A stretch of DNA of 64,000 nucleotides from Mercurialis annua (lineage: Eukaryota; Streptophyta; Magnoliopsida; Malpighiales; Euphorbiaceae), in the NCBI RefSeq assembly GCF_937616625.2, contig NC_065571.1, forward strand, positions 28,160,201 through 28,224,200, in the 5' to 3' direction. The notes beneath the pieces are model-generated. The model had not been told where the DNA came from. It did not search any database and saw only the letters and a list, made by a program, of their open reading frames with translations. Positions 1 through 10,720 of this stretch are shown in pieces. A program made the position numbers and the translations under genes. The stretch's first letter is position 1, and each line of letters starts with the position of its first letter.

Positions 1-1848
1 CAGAACTAGTACTTTTGGTGAAAAAAGTGATGTGATGGTGGAAAATATGGGAGTAGGAAAAGTTGGTGTCATTGGAGACAGGAGGCCCGGAAAGCACAAT
101 TTTCCCCCTGAAAAGGGAAAATGATTGGTGCTTGGAATATTAGGGGTCTAAATGATCCCATAACGCAATTAGAGGTGAAGAAGCTCATATGTACTCATCA
201 GCTCTCTCTAATTGCGATTGTGGAAACAAGTGTGCGAGAGGTTAACATCAAGAAAGTTTATGACATTATGAATCTGAATGGATGGAGGTTAGTCAACAAC
301 AATGATTGTTGTTCCTTGGGTAGATTATGGATCCTGATAAAAATGGATATTTGGTCAGTAATAGGTGTTAGTAAAACTGATCAAATGATTCACTGTGAGG
401 TGGAGAATAATTGCACGAAGTTCAATTGCACATTCATTTATAGTGCCAATGACCACCTGAAAAGGAAAGAGTTATGGAAGGACCTATGTAATATAACACT
501 GAATCAGGAGATGGCATGGGTAATTCTTGGAGACTTAAATGCTATTCTTAGAGATAGTGAGAGAATTGGTGGCAACAGTGTTAACCAGGGTGACTCTGAG
601 GAATTTCAGGCTTGTATAGATGAATTTAACTTGCTGGAATTGAAGTGGTCAGGTAACTTGTTTACATGGACCAACAATCAGGATGCTGTTAGCAAAATAT
701 GGAGGAGATTGGATAGAGCATTAGTGAATGAGGAGTGGATGAACAAATTCAATAATGTAGAGGCCAGAATACTCAACCAATGTATTTCTGACCATGCTCC
801 TATTATTATTGGATTTAATGAGTTTGTTGTCAATCAACCTAAGCCTTTTAGATTCTGTAATATGTGGACAGAATGTAAGGAGTTTTTAAATATTTTAAGG
901 AATGTTTGGAGTAAACCTATAGGAAGCCACCCTATGTTTAGAATTGTGCAAAAGCTTAAAATGTTGAAGCATGATTTAAAAGATCTTAATAGGTCCAATT
1001 TTTGTGATATTTCATTACAAGTTGAGAGGGTGAGGAAGTTGCTGGAGGAGATTCAATGTCAAATTCATAAGAATCCTTTGGATCCCGAGCTTTTAGATGA
1101 GGAGTTAGCAGTTGGTAGTCTTGTTAAGAAACTACTCAAGTGGGAAGAGGTATTCTTGAGAAAAAAATCAAGAGTACAATGAATAGAGTTGGGTGATTTA
1201 AATACCAACTTCTTCCACAAGGCTTTGAAATAGAAGAATGCAAGTAACAAGATTAGCCATCTTAAGGTTAATGGAGTGATTATTTCTGATCAAGATGAGA
1301 TTGTTAGAAGCATAGTGGGGTATTATAAAAGTCTGTTTGGCACTAATAATGCTTGGAATGCTAGTATAGAAAACAGGATCTTATCTAATGGGAATCTGGT
1401 GTCTGTTGAAGATAGCATTAATATGTGCAAACCTGTATTAAACTCTGAGATCATAGGGGCAATTTTTGAGATTGGGAGTGATAAAGCTCCTGGAGCTGAT
1501 GGATATAACAGTGTATTTTTCAAGAAAAGTTGGGATATAATAGGAAGTGAGGTCTGTGCTGCACTTAGGGAGTTCTTTGATTCTGGCTGTTTGTTGAAGC
1601 AGATCAACACTACTATTATAACAATCATACCTGAGGTGGAGAATGCTAAGAATATGAGTGATTTCAGGCCAATATTATGATGTAATGTGATTTATAAGTG
1701 TATAACTAAAATCATCTCTGCTATAATGAAGGGTTGTTTGGAGTATATCATTGACAAAGCACAATTTGTTTTTGTACCTGGGAGGAAGATTGGAGACAAT
1801 ATATTAATGGCCCATGAGCTGATTCACAATTACCATAGAATTACTTAA
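1..1848 (+). mobile_element. L1-type LINE (non-LTR retrotransposon), 3'-truncated relic
   Basis: The stretch carries most of the 5' half of a plant L1-type ORF2: an endonuclease domain, a linker and the N-terminal part of reverse transcriptase. It begins at or before the window start. The first 120 bp have no recognisable coding content and may be the ORF1-ORF2 spacer. The element stops abruptly near 1848, where copia sequence begins. There is no poly(A) tail, no 3' UTR and no RT catalytic core, so the 3' half is missing from this window. The loss of the LINE 3' end and of the copia 5' end at the same point suggests a deletion or recombination joined two older insertions. Identification is confident from several motifs in one frame; family-level placement is not attempted. 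Confidence 0.9.
121..1848 (+). pseudogene. LINE ORF2 pseudogene: AP-like endonuclease plus N-terminal reverse transcriptase
   Basis: In an intact element ORF2 encodes the endonuclease and reverse transcriptase used for target-primed reverse transcription. From the ATG at 121 the frame opens with WNIRGLN near residue 6, typical of plant L1 endonuclease/exonuclease/phosphatase domains. It continues through a catalytic-type ET (about residue 36), LGDLNAIL (about 136), LFTWTNNQ, RRLDRALVNEEWM and SDHAPI (about 223). Past the domain come the linker motif ELGDLNTNFFHKAL, then RT-side motifs DKAPGADGYN, FRPI, FVPGRKIGDN and a trailing AHELIHNYHR. Three in-frame stops break it: TGA at 1180, TAG at 1231 and TGA at 1678. 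The frame is otherwise continuous to 1845, with no frameshift seen. The first two stops fit G-to-A and C-to-T changes at conserved W and Q positions, as cytosine methylation and deamination would give. The YADD core and later RT motifs are absent. It cannot be functional. Confidence 0.92.
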
Positions 1849-1930
1849 TGACTTAGAGTTATTAATATTTACATCTTGTGAAGATGGGGCTTAGATATAG
1901 TTGTCAATGGCACTAGTGCAAGTGGGAGAT
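1848..1930 (+). mobile_element. 3' end of copia internal region with polypurine tract
   Basis: This short stretch matches the end of the internal region of the full copia element (about 41217-41293) almost base for base, ending in the purine-rich AAGTGGGAGAT that primes plus-strand synthesis. It directly precedes a 3' LTR. Everything upstream (5' LTR, gag, pol) is missing and LINE sequence takes its place. It differs from the full element in lacking one copy of a ~25-bp duplication seen at about 41190-41240. The boundary is good to a few bases because the junction falls in TTAATGACTTAGAG. Confidence 0.85.
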
Positions 1931-3899
1931 TGTTTGTAGTATGTGCCCTAGTGCCATTTGATCGTGTATATTTGTAGAACTAATCCTAATCGAAAAGATA
2001 TGTATGTTATATTTGAACTAAGTGTCTCATCAACTAAGTGTTCATTTATTACGTATTGTCCTTATCACATTGTGATAGAATCTATTCTTAAGGTGTTAAG
2101 AATATGAGTGACAGATTCTATTATATAAGTGATCTAAATAACCGTTCACGATCGATGGGGTCCTGCGAATAAGGGCATCGCATTATCCTGGAAAGATCGT
2201 CACCTCTATTTATTCTCCTTATTAGCAAAGAGCTACTAATTATAGGAAGTAGTGAGTCTCATACTACTTGATGGGGATCAGAATAAACATGTGGACACTC
2301 AAGGTGTTGAGTGACTCGAACAAGTGACGCTAGATGACTTATACATTGTAATTCATAAAAGTCAATTTAATGTCATCTAGTTCATAATTGTACATATGTC
2401 CTTTGACTTGCGGTGCCACTATCTTGTATATCGGTGATTAGAGTTTGATACTCTTTAACCCTAGATCTTTCATGAGCTTGGGCCGCGGGATGTGTTGGCT
2501 TTAGTTAGTTGTATATGGAGATAGGGGTTTAACCTAGAAAGGATTCATCACTCTGGATGAACAGAGACAAGATTCTATGCTATCTCGAATTGTTCTTAAT
2601 GGATGATAAAACCTACGCAGGTGTATATGACTTACATAGAAAGTTGTTCCTAGTAGGAGTCATATTTATCAAGAATTAGAACTGAGAGATGAGGTCATAT
2701 AATCAAGACAAACATTGTTTGAGTTAAACGTGACACTAGTCGAGATTGGAATCTTAGATGAAGGGAATTTTAATTGTACGGTAGTTATGAACATTGCTTC
2801 ATAAAGAATGCGTAGGAACCTTCATCTCTATTTTGGGGTCGTGATATGTTGCTAGACGTCACTCTCGATCAACGAGAATTAATGATTAAATGGGATTTAA
2901 TTATTTATTATAAAAAAAGGCGTTTTTTATGTCTCTTGTTGACATATAGATGCGAACCTTGTTAGTCACACACAATAAAGTGTGCAACCGATTGAGTTAA
3001 GAAAGATCGATTTCATATAGATACTAGCATTATCTCGGAAATTAATATAAAATGAAAAACAAGTACAAATCAGGGACTAATTAGTAAGAGTTATAAATTA
3101 GTAGGAACCTAATAGTACTATGTCCAAGTTAAATAAGAGTTAAAAATTAGTAGAACCCTAATTATATTTTAACCAAGTTTTATGATTAAAAGGCTTAAGT
3201 AATTAATTAGTGTAATTAATAGTATTTAAATCACTAATCATAAGTTAATGGAATGATGATGTCATGGTGATGATGTAATGAGATAAGCTTATGTCATATA
3301 TGGGATGTCATATGATGACATCACCTATATGATGTCACCACATGAAAGGTGTCATGTGGTGGCAACACCTTTGCTTGGTGTGTGACACCAAGCATGCAAG
3401 GTGTTGCATTCATAAGCAAAGCTCTACCTTATAAATAGAGCTTGGCTTTTCTCATTTCATTACACAACACTACACAAAACACATCTCACTACAGAGTTGT
3501 AGAGAGAGAAAGTACTTAAAGAAGTTCAAGTAGTCATCAATCACGGGAAACACTTAGCGACGTTTTTCATACATCTGAGCAAGGACTTAATTGCGGCGAG
3601 AGTTTGAGCTTAGGGCTGCTCGGCAAGAGGAACTCTTGCGGATTACTTAAAGGTGAGGATTCAATTGGACGTATACTTGTGTGGACGAGTTTGAGGTCGC
3701 CGTACTTTCTGGACTACAAGAATCGTAAGAGAATCGACATAGGTATCCTTCTTACGATTCCTATATGCATGCTTTAATTACTAAATGATACGACGGTCCA
3801 TTTGTTGTTGATATGATCAACTTTAGGATCCGGATTGTTGGAATTATGATTTTGAATTGAAATATACGATACAGACCCGTGCGTCTCGCTGCGCCAACA
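1931..3899 (+). repeat. Copia 3' LTR (left fragment), subfamily A
   Basis: The LTR runs from TGTTTGTAGT to GCGCCAACA (1,969 bp) and is clearly the same family as the LTRs at 34241 and 41294, with more substitutions and small indels. A TATAAATAG box is at 3430-3438. Its U3 has only a few TGATGTCA-type motifs, as in the full element. It is followed by TAAAT and then satellite. TAAAT is where the satellite would be cut if the insertion were in the GCTTAAATCGC part of a monomer. The matching left target duplication is gone, because LINE and internal copia sequence precede the LTR. It is therefore a leftover 3' LTR of a truncated element, not a solo LTR. Confidence 0.9.
3430..3438 (+). promoter_or_regulatory. 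LTR TATA box
   Basis: TATAAATAG sits in the same LTR context (followed by AG and a pyrimidine-rich stretch) as in the other family members, and is probably the U3 core promoter. Function here is inferred. Confidence 0.6.
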
Positions 3900-6420
3900 T
3901 AAATTTTTAAAAAGGTGAAACGCTTGGATTTATTTCGTAACGTTTGTAAACGTTTGGCTTAAATCGCTAAAAAAGTGAAACGTTTGGATTTGTTTCGTAA
4001 CATTGGTAAACGTTTGGCTTAAATCGCTAAAAAGGTGAAACGTTTGGATTTGTTTTGTAACGTTTGTAAACGTTTGGCTTAAATCGCTAAAAAGGTGAAA
4101 TGTTTGGATTTTTTTCGTAACGTTTTAAACGTTTGGCTGAAATCGCTAAAAATGGGAAACGCTAGGATTAGTTTCGTACCGTTTGTAAACGTTTGACTTA
4201 AATTGCTAAAAAGGTGAAATGTTTGGATTTTTTTCGTAACGTTTTAAACGTTTGGCTGAAATTGCTAAAAATGTGAAACGCTTGGATTTGTTTTGTAACG
4301 TTCGTAAACGTTTGGCCTAAATTGCTAAAAAGGCGAAACACTTGGAGTTGTTTAGTAATGTTTGCAAACGTTTGGCTTAAATCGATAAAAAAGCAAAACG
4401 CTTGGATTTGTTTCGTAATGTTTATAAACGTTTGGCTTAAATCGCTAAAAAGGTGAAACGTTTGGATTTGTTTCGTAATGTTTGCAGACGTTTGGCTTAT
4501 ATCGCTTAAAAGGTGAAGCGTTTGGATTTGTTTCGTACCGTTTGTAAACGTATGGCTTAAATCGCTAAAAGGTTGAAACGTTTGGATTTGTTTCGAAACC
4601 TTTGTAAACGTTTGGCTTAAATCGCTAAAAAGGTGAAATGTTTGGATTTGTTTCATAACGTTTTTAAATGTTCCGCTTAAATCGCTAAAAAGGTGAAATG
4701 TTTGGATTTGTTTCGTAATGTTTGTAAACGTTCTGCTTAAATTGCCAAAAAGGTGAAACGTTTCGATTTTTTTTGTAACGTTTGTAAACGTTTGGCTTAT
4801 ATTGCTAAAAAGGTGAAACGCTTGGATTTGTTTTGTAACGTTTGTAAATGTTAAGCTTAAATTGCGAAAAAGGTGAAACACTTGGTTTTGTTTCCTAACG
4901 ATTGTAAACGTTTCGCTTAAATTGCTAAAATGGGAAACATTTGAATTTTTTTCTTAATGTTTTAAATGTTTGGTTTGGTTTCGTAACGTTTGTAAAAGTT
5001 TGGCTTAAATCACTAAAAAGGTGAAACGTTTGGATTCGTTTCGTAACGTTTGTAAACGTTTGGCATAAATCGCTAAAAAGGTGAAACGTTTGGATTTGTT
5101 TTGTAACGTTTGTAAATGTTTGGCTTAAATCGCTAAAAAGGTGAAATGTTTGGATTTATTTCGTAACGTTTGTACACGTTTGACTTAAATCGCTAAAAAG
5201 GTGAAACGTTTGGATAAGTTTCGTAAACGTTTTGCTTAATTCGCTAAAAAGGGGAAACGTTTAAATTTGTTTCGTAGCGTTTGTAAACGTTTGGCTTAAA
5301 TCGCTAAAGAGGGGAAACGTTTGGATTTGTTTCCTAGCATTTGAAAACGTTTGGCTTAAATCGCTAAAAAGGTGAAACGTTTGGATTTGTTTCGTACCGT
5401 TTGTAAACGTTTTGCTTAAATTGCTAAAAAGGTGAAGCTCTTGGATTTCTTTCAAAACGTTTGTAAACGTTTTGCTGCAATTGCTAAAAAGGTGAAATGC
5501 ATGGATTTGTTTCATTACGTTTGTAAAGGTTTGGCCTATATTGCTAAAAAGGGGAAACGCTTGGTTTTGTTTCGTAACGTTTGTAAATGTTTGGCTTATA
5601 TTGCAAAATATGGGAAATATTTCGATTTGTTTCGTAACGTTTGGCTTCAAGCGCTAAAAAAGTGAAACATTTGGATTTGTTTCGAAACGTTTGTAAACGT
5701 TTGGCTTATATTGTTAAAAAGGTGAAACGTGTGGATTTGTTACGTAAAGTTTTAAACGTTTGGCTTAAATCGCTAAAATGGAGAAACGTTTGGATTTGTT
5801 TTGTTACGTTTGTAAACGTTTGGCTTAAATCGTTTTGATTTGTTTCGTAACGTTTTAAACATAAAGCTTAAATCGCTAAAATAGGGAAACGTTTGGATTT
5901 GTTTCGTAACGTTTGTATACATTTGGATTAAGTCGCTAAAAAGGCGAAACATTTGGTTTTGTTTCACTACGTTTGTAAACATTCGGCTTAAATCGCTAAA
6001 AATGTGAAATGTTTGGATTTCTTCTGTAACGTTTGTAAATGTTTTGCTTTAATTGAGAAAAAAGTGAAACGCTTGGATTTGTTTCATAAAGTTTGTAAAA
6101 GTTTTATTTAAATTGCTAAAAAGGTGAAACACTTGGATTTGTTTCATAAGGTTTGTAAACGTTTCGTTTTGTTTCGTAACGTTTGTAAACGTTTGGCTTA
6201 AATCGTTAAAAAGGTGAAACGTTTGGATTTCTTTCGTAATTTTTTTAAACGTTTGGCTTATGTTGCTAAAAAGGTAAAACATTTCGATTTGTTTCTGAAC
6301 GTTTGTAAACGTTTGGCTTCAATTGCTAAAAAGGGGAAACGTTTGGATTTGTTTCGTAACGTTTTAAACGTTTAGCTTAAATTGCTAAAATGAGGAAACA
6401 TTTAGATTTTTTTCGTAACG
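3900..6420 (+). repeat. Satellite, irregular left portion
   Basis: About 42 monomers with no long higher-order copy that I could recognise elsewhere, and more indels than the interior (for example 59-mers near 4110, 4240 and 5750, and fused half-monomers near 4970 and 5835). The piece at about 6330-6480 resembles about 11220-11360, so relatives of the 6.6-kb unit's interior begin just before the unit itself. Greater irregularity at an array edge is expected if homogenisation is weaker there. Confidence 0.7.
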
Positions 6421-7574
6421 TTTGTATACGTTTGGCTTAAATTGCTAAAAAGGTGAACGTTTGTTTTGTTTCATAACGTTTGTAAACGTTCGGCATAAAT
6501 CACTAAAAAGGTGAAACATTGGATTTATTCTGTAACGTTTGTAAACGTTTGGCTTAAATTGCTAAAAAGGTGAAACGCTTGGATTTGTTTCGGAATGTTT
6601 GTAAATTTTTGACTTAAATATCTAAAAAGGTTAAACGCTTGGATTTGTTTCAAAACGTTTGTAAACGTTTTTCTTAAATTGCTGAAAGGTGAAACGCTTG
6701 GTTTTGTTTCGTAACGTTTGTTAAGGTTTTACTTAAATCGCAAAAAATGTAAAGCGTTTGGATTTGTTTCGTAACGTTTTAAATGTTTGGTTTTGTTTCA
6801 TAACATTTGTAAACGTTTGGATTAAATCGCTAAAAAGGGGAAATGTTTGGATTGGTTTCGTAACGTTTGTAATTGTTTGGCTTAAATCGCTAAAAACGCG
6901 AAACGTTTTGTTTGTTTTTGTACGTTTGTAAACGTTTGGCTTAAATCGCTAAAAAGGTGAAACGTTTGGATTTCTTTCGTAACGTATGTAAACTTTTGGC
7001 TTAAATTGCTAAAAAGGTGAAACAATTGGATTTGTTTCGTAACGTTTGAAAACGTTCGGCTTAAATCGCTAAAAAGGTGAAACGCTTGGATGCATAACGT
7101 TTGTAAACGTTTGGCTTAAATTGCTAAAAAGGTGAAATGATTGGATTTGTTTCATAACCTTTGTAAACGTTTTGCTTAAATTGCTAAAAAGGTGAAACCA
7201 TTGGATTTATTTCGTAACCTTTGTAAACATTTGGCTTAAATCGCAAAAAAGGTGAAACGTTTGTATTTGTTTCATAAAGTTTGTAAACGTTTGGCTTCAA
7301 TCGCTAAAAACGGGAAATGTTTGGATTTGTTTTGTAACGTTTGTAAACGTTTGGCATATATCGCTAAAATGGTGAAATGTTTGGATTTGTTTCGTAACGT
7401 TTTAAACTTTTGGCTTAAATCGCTAAAATGGGGAAATGTTTGGATTTGTTTCGTAACGTTTGTAAATGTTTGACTTAAATTACTTGAAAGGTGAAATGTT
7501 TGGTTTTGTTTCGTAACGTTTGTAAATTTTCGGCTTAAATTGCTAAAAAGGTGAAACGTTTGGATTTGTTTCGT

Positions 7575-7920
7575 AACGTTTGTAAATGTTTGGCTTAAAT
7601 TGCTAAAAGGGTGAAACGCTTGGATTTTTATATAAGGTTTGTAAACGTTTGGCTTAAATTGCTAAAAAGAGGAAACGTTTGGATTTGTTTTGTAACGTTT
7701 GTAAACGTTTGCCTTAAATTGTTAAAAGGTGAAACATTTGTTTCGCAACGTTTGTAAATGTTTGGCTTAAATTGCTAAATGGGTGAAACGCTTGGATTTT
7801 TATATAAGGTTTGTAAACGTTTGGCTTAAATTGCTAAAAAGAGGAAACGTTTGGATTTGTTTTGTAACGTTTGTAAACGTTTGGCTTAAATTGTTAAAAG
7901 GTGAAACATTTGTTTCGCAA
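7575..7920 (+). repeat. 172-bp tandem duplication inside the 6.6-kb unit
   Basis: The unusual monomer with GGATTTTTATATAAGG occurs at 7622 and again at 7794, 172 bp apart, with its flanks repeated. The same doublet is present in copies 2 (near 14240 and 14412) and 3 (near 18770 and 18945), so it predates their amplification. Edges are approximate. Confidence 0.8.
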
Positions 7921-9180
7921 CGTTTGTAAATGTTTGGCTTAAATTTCTAAAAAGATTAAACACTTGGATTTGTACGTTTGTAAACGTTTCGCTTAAATTA
8001 CTAAAAAGGTGAAATGGTTGGATTTGTTTCGGAACGTTTGTAAACGATTGGCTTAAATTTCTAAAAAGGTGAAACACTTGATTTTGTTTTGTAATGTTTG
8101 TAAAGGTATGTCTTAAATCGCTAAAAATGTGAAACGTTTGTGTTTGTTTCGTAACATTTTAACCATTTGGTTTTTTTTCGTAATGTTTGTAAACGTTTGG
8201 CTTAAATCGCTAAAAAGGCGAAACGTTTGGATTTGTTTCGTAACGTTTGTAAACGTTTGGCTTAAATCACTACGAAGGCGAAACGTTTGGATTTGTTTCG
8301 TAACGTTTGTAAATGTTTGGCTTATATCGCTAAAAAGGTGCAACGTTTGGATTTGTTTCGTAACGTTTGTGAACGTTTGGCTTAAATCGCTAAAAAGGGG
8401 AAACGGTTGGATTTTTTTCGCAACGTTTGTAAACGTTTGGCTTAAATTGCTAAAATGGTGAAATGCTTGGGTTTGTTTCGTAACGTTTGTAAACTTTTTG
8501 TTTAAAATGCTAAAAAGGTGAAACATTTGAATTTGTTTCCTAACCTTTGTAAACATTTGGCTTAAATCGCTAAAAAGGTGAAACGTTTGGATTTGTTTCG
8601 CGACGTTTGTAAACGTGTGGCTTACATTGCTAAAAAGGTGAAATGCTTGGATTTGTTTCGTAACGTTTGTAAACGTTTGGCTTAAATTGCTAAAAAAGTG
8701 AAACATTTGAATTTGTTTCCTAACCTTTGTAAACGTTTGGCTCTAATCGCTAAAAAGATGAAATGTTTGGATTTGTTTCATAACGTTTTAAACGTTTGGC
8801 TTAAATGGCTAAAAAGGGGAAACGTTTGGATTTGATTCGTAATATTTGTAAATGTTTTGCTTAAATCGCTAAAAAGGCGAAACGCTTGGATTTGTTTCGT
8901 AATGTTTGTAGACGTTTGGCTTAAATTGCTAAAAAGGTGAAACGCTTGGATTTGTTTCCCAACGTTTGTAAACGTTTGGCTTAAGTTGCTAAAAAAGTTA
9001 AACACTTGGATTTGTTTCCTAACGTTTGTAAACGTTTGACTTAAGTTGCTAAAAAGGTGAAACGCTTGGATTTGTTTCTTAACGTTTGTAAATGTTTGTC
9101 TTAAATTTCTAAAAAGGTGAAACCTTTGTATTTGTTTAGTAACCTTTGTAAACGTTTGACTTAAATCGCTAAAAAGGTGA

Positions 9181-10720
9181 AACGTTTGGATTTGTTTGAA
9201 ACTTTTGTAAACGTTTGGCTTCAATCGCTAAAAGGGTGAAACGCTTGGATTTGTTTCGTAACGTTTGTCAACGTTTGGCTTAAGTTGCTAAAAAGGTTAA
9301 ACGCTTGGATTTGTTTCTTTACGTTTGTAAATATTTGGCTTAAATTGCTAAATAGGTGAAACCTTTGGATTTGTTTAGTAACCTTTGTAAACGTTTGACT
9401 TAAATCGCTAAAAAGGTGAAACGTTTAGATTTGTTTCAAGAATTTTGTAAACATATGGCTTCAATCGCAAAAAGGGTGAAACATCTGGATTTGTTTCGTA
9501 GCGTTTGTAAACGTTTTGCTTAAATCGTTAAAAAGGTGAAACGCTTAGATTTGTTTGGTAACATTTGTAAATATTTGGCTTGAATTGCTAAAAAGGTGAA
9601 AAGTTTGGATTTGTTTTCTAACGTTTGTAAATGTTTGGCTTCAGTTGCTAAAAAGGTGAAACCCTTGGATTTGTTTCGTAACCTTTGTAAACGTTTGGTT
9701 TAAATTGCTAAAACGGTGAAACCTTTGGGTTTGTTTCATAAACTTTTTAAACCATTGGCTTAAATTGCTAAAAAGGTGAAACCTTTGGATTTGTTTTGTA
9801 ACCTTTGTAAACGTTTGGCTTCAATCGCTAAAAGGGTGAAACGTCTGGATTTGTTTTTTTATGGATGTAAACGTTTTGCTTAAATCGTTAAAAAGGTGAA
9901 ACGTTTGGATTTGTCTCGTAACATTTGTAAACATTGGGCTTAAATTGCTAAAAAGGTGAAAAGTTTGGATTTGTTTTCTAACGTTTGTAAATGTTTGGCG
10001 TCAGTTGCTAAAAAGGTGAAACCCTTGGATTTGTTTCATAACATTTGTAAACGTTTGACTTAAATTACTTAAAAGGTAAAATGTTTTGTTTTGTTTCGTA
10101 ACGTTTGTAAATGTTCGGCTTAAATCGCTAAAAAGGTGAAACGTTTGGATTTGTTTCGAAAATTTTGTAAACGTTTGGCTTCAATCGCTAAAAGGGTGAA
10201 ACGCTTGGATTTGTTTCGTAACGTTTGTAAACGTTTGGCTTAAGTTGCTAAAAAGGTTAAACGCTTGGATTTGTTTCTTAACGTTTGTAAATGTTTGGCT
10301 TAAATTGCTAAAAAGGTGAAACCTTTGGATTTGTTTAGCAACCTTTGTAAATGTTTGACTTAAATCGCTAAAAAGGTGAAACGTTTGGATTTGTTTCGAA
10401 AATTTTGTAAATGTTTGGCTTTAATCGCTAAAAGAGTGAAACGTCTGGATTTGTTTTGTAGCGTTTGAAAACGTTTTGCCTAAATCGTTAAAAAGGTGAA
10501 ACGCTTGGATTTGTTTCGTATCATTTGTAAACATTTGGCTTAAATTGCTAAAAAGGTGAAAAGTTTGGATTTGTTTTCTAACGTTTGTAAATGTTTGGCT
10601 TCAGTTGCTAAAAAGGTGAAAATCTTGGATTTACCTTTGTAAACGTTTGGCTTAAATTGCTAAAACGGTGAAACCTTTGGGTTTTTTTCGTAACCTTTTT
10701 AAACGTTTGGCTTAAATCGA
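9181..10720 (+). repeat. 960-bp sub-higher-order repeat (1.6 copies)
   Basis: Sixteen-monomer periodicity: 9181-10140 is repeated from 10141 to about 10720 with clear matches at +960 (for example 9241 with 10201, 9481 with 10441, 9601 with 10561). The same pair occurs in copy 3 (20391 with 21351) and is removed by the deletion in copy 2. Confidence 0.8.

Noticed and set aside
1065..1250. Minus-strand open frame over the LINE
   Set aside because: It is a shadow of the plus-strand ORF2 linker region, which has strong L1 motifs in frame.
1931..3899. Solo LTR with its own target duplication
   Set aside because: It is preceded by the copia polypurine tract and ~80 bp of internal sequence, so it is the 3' LTR of a truncated element. 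No left duplication of TAAAT is present.
4198..4881. 227-residue minus-strand open frame (and about 60 similar ones in the array) as a protein gene
   Set aside because: It is the translation of 60-bp satellite monomers. Frames begin and end wherever an indel or point change creates or removes a stop, with no conserved start, no signal or domain, and the same pattern in several frames and both strands.
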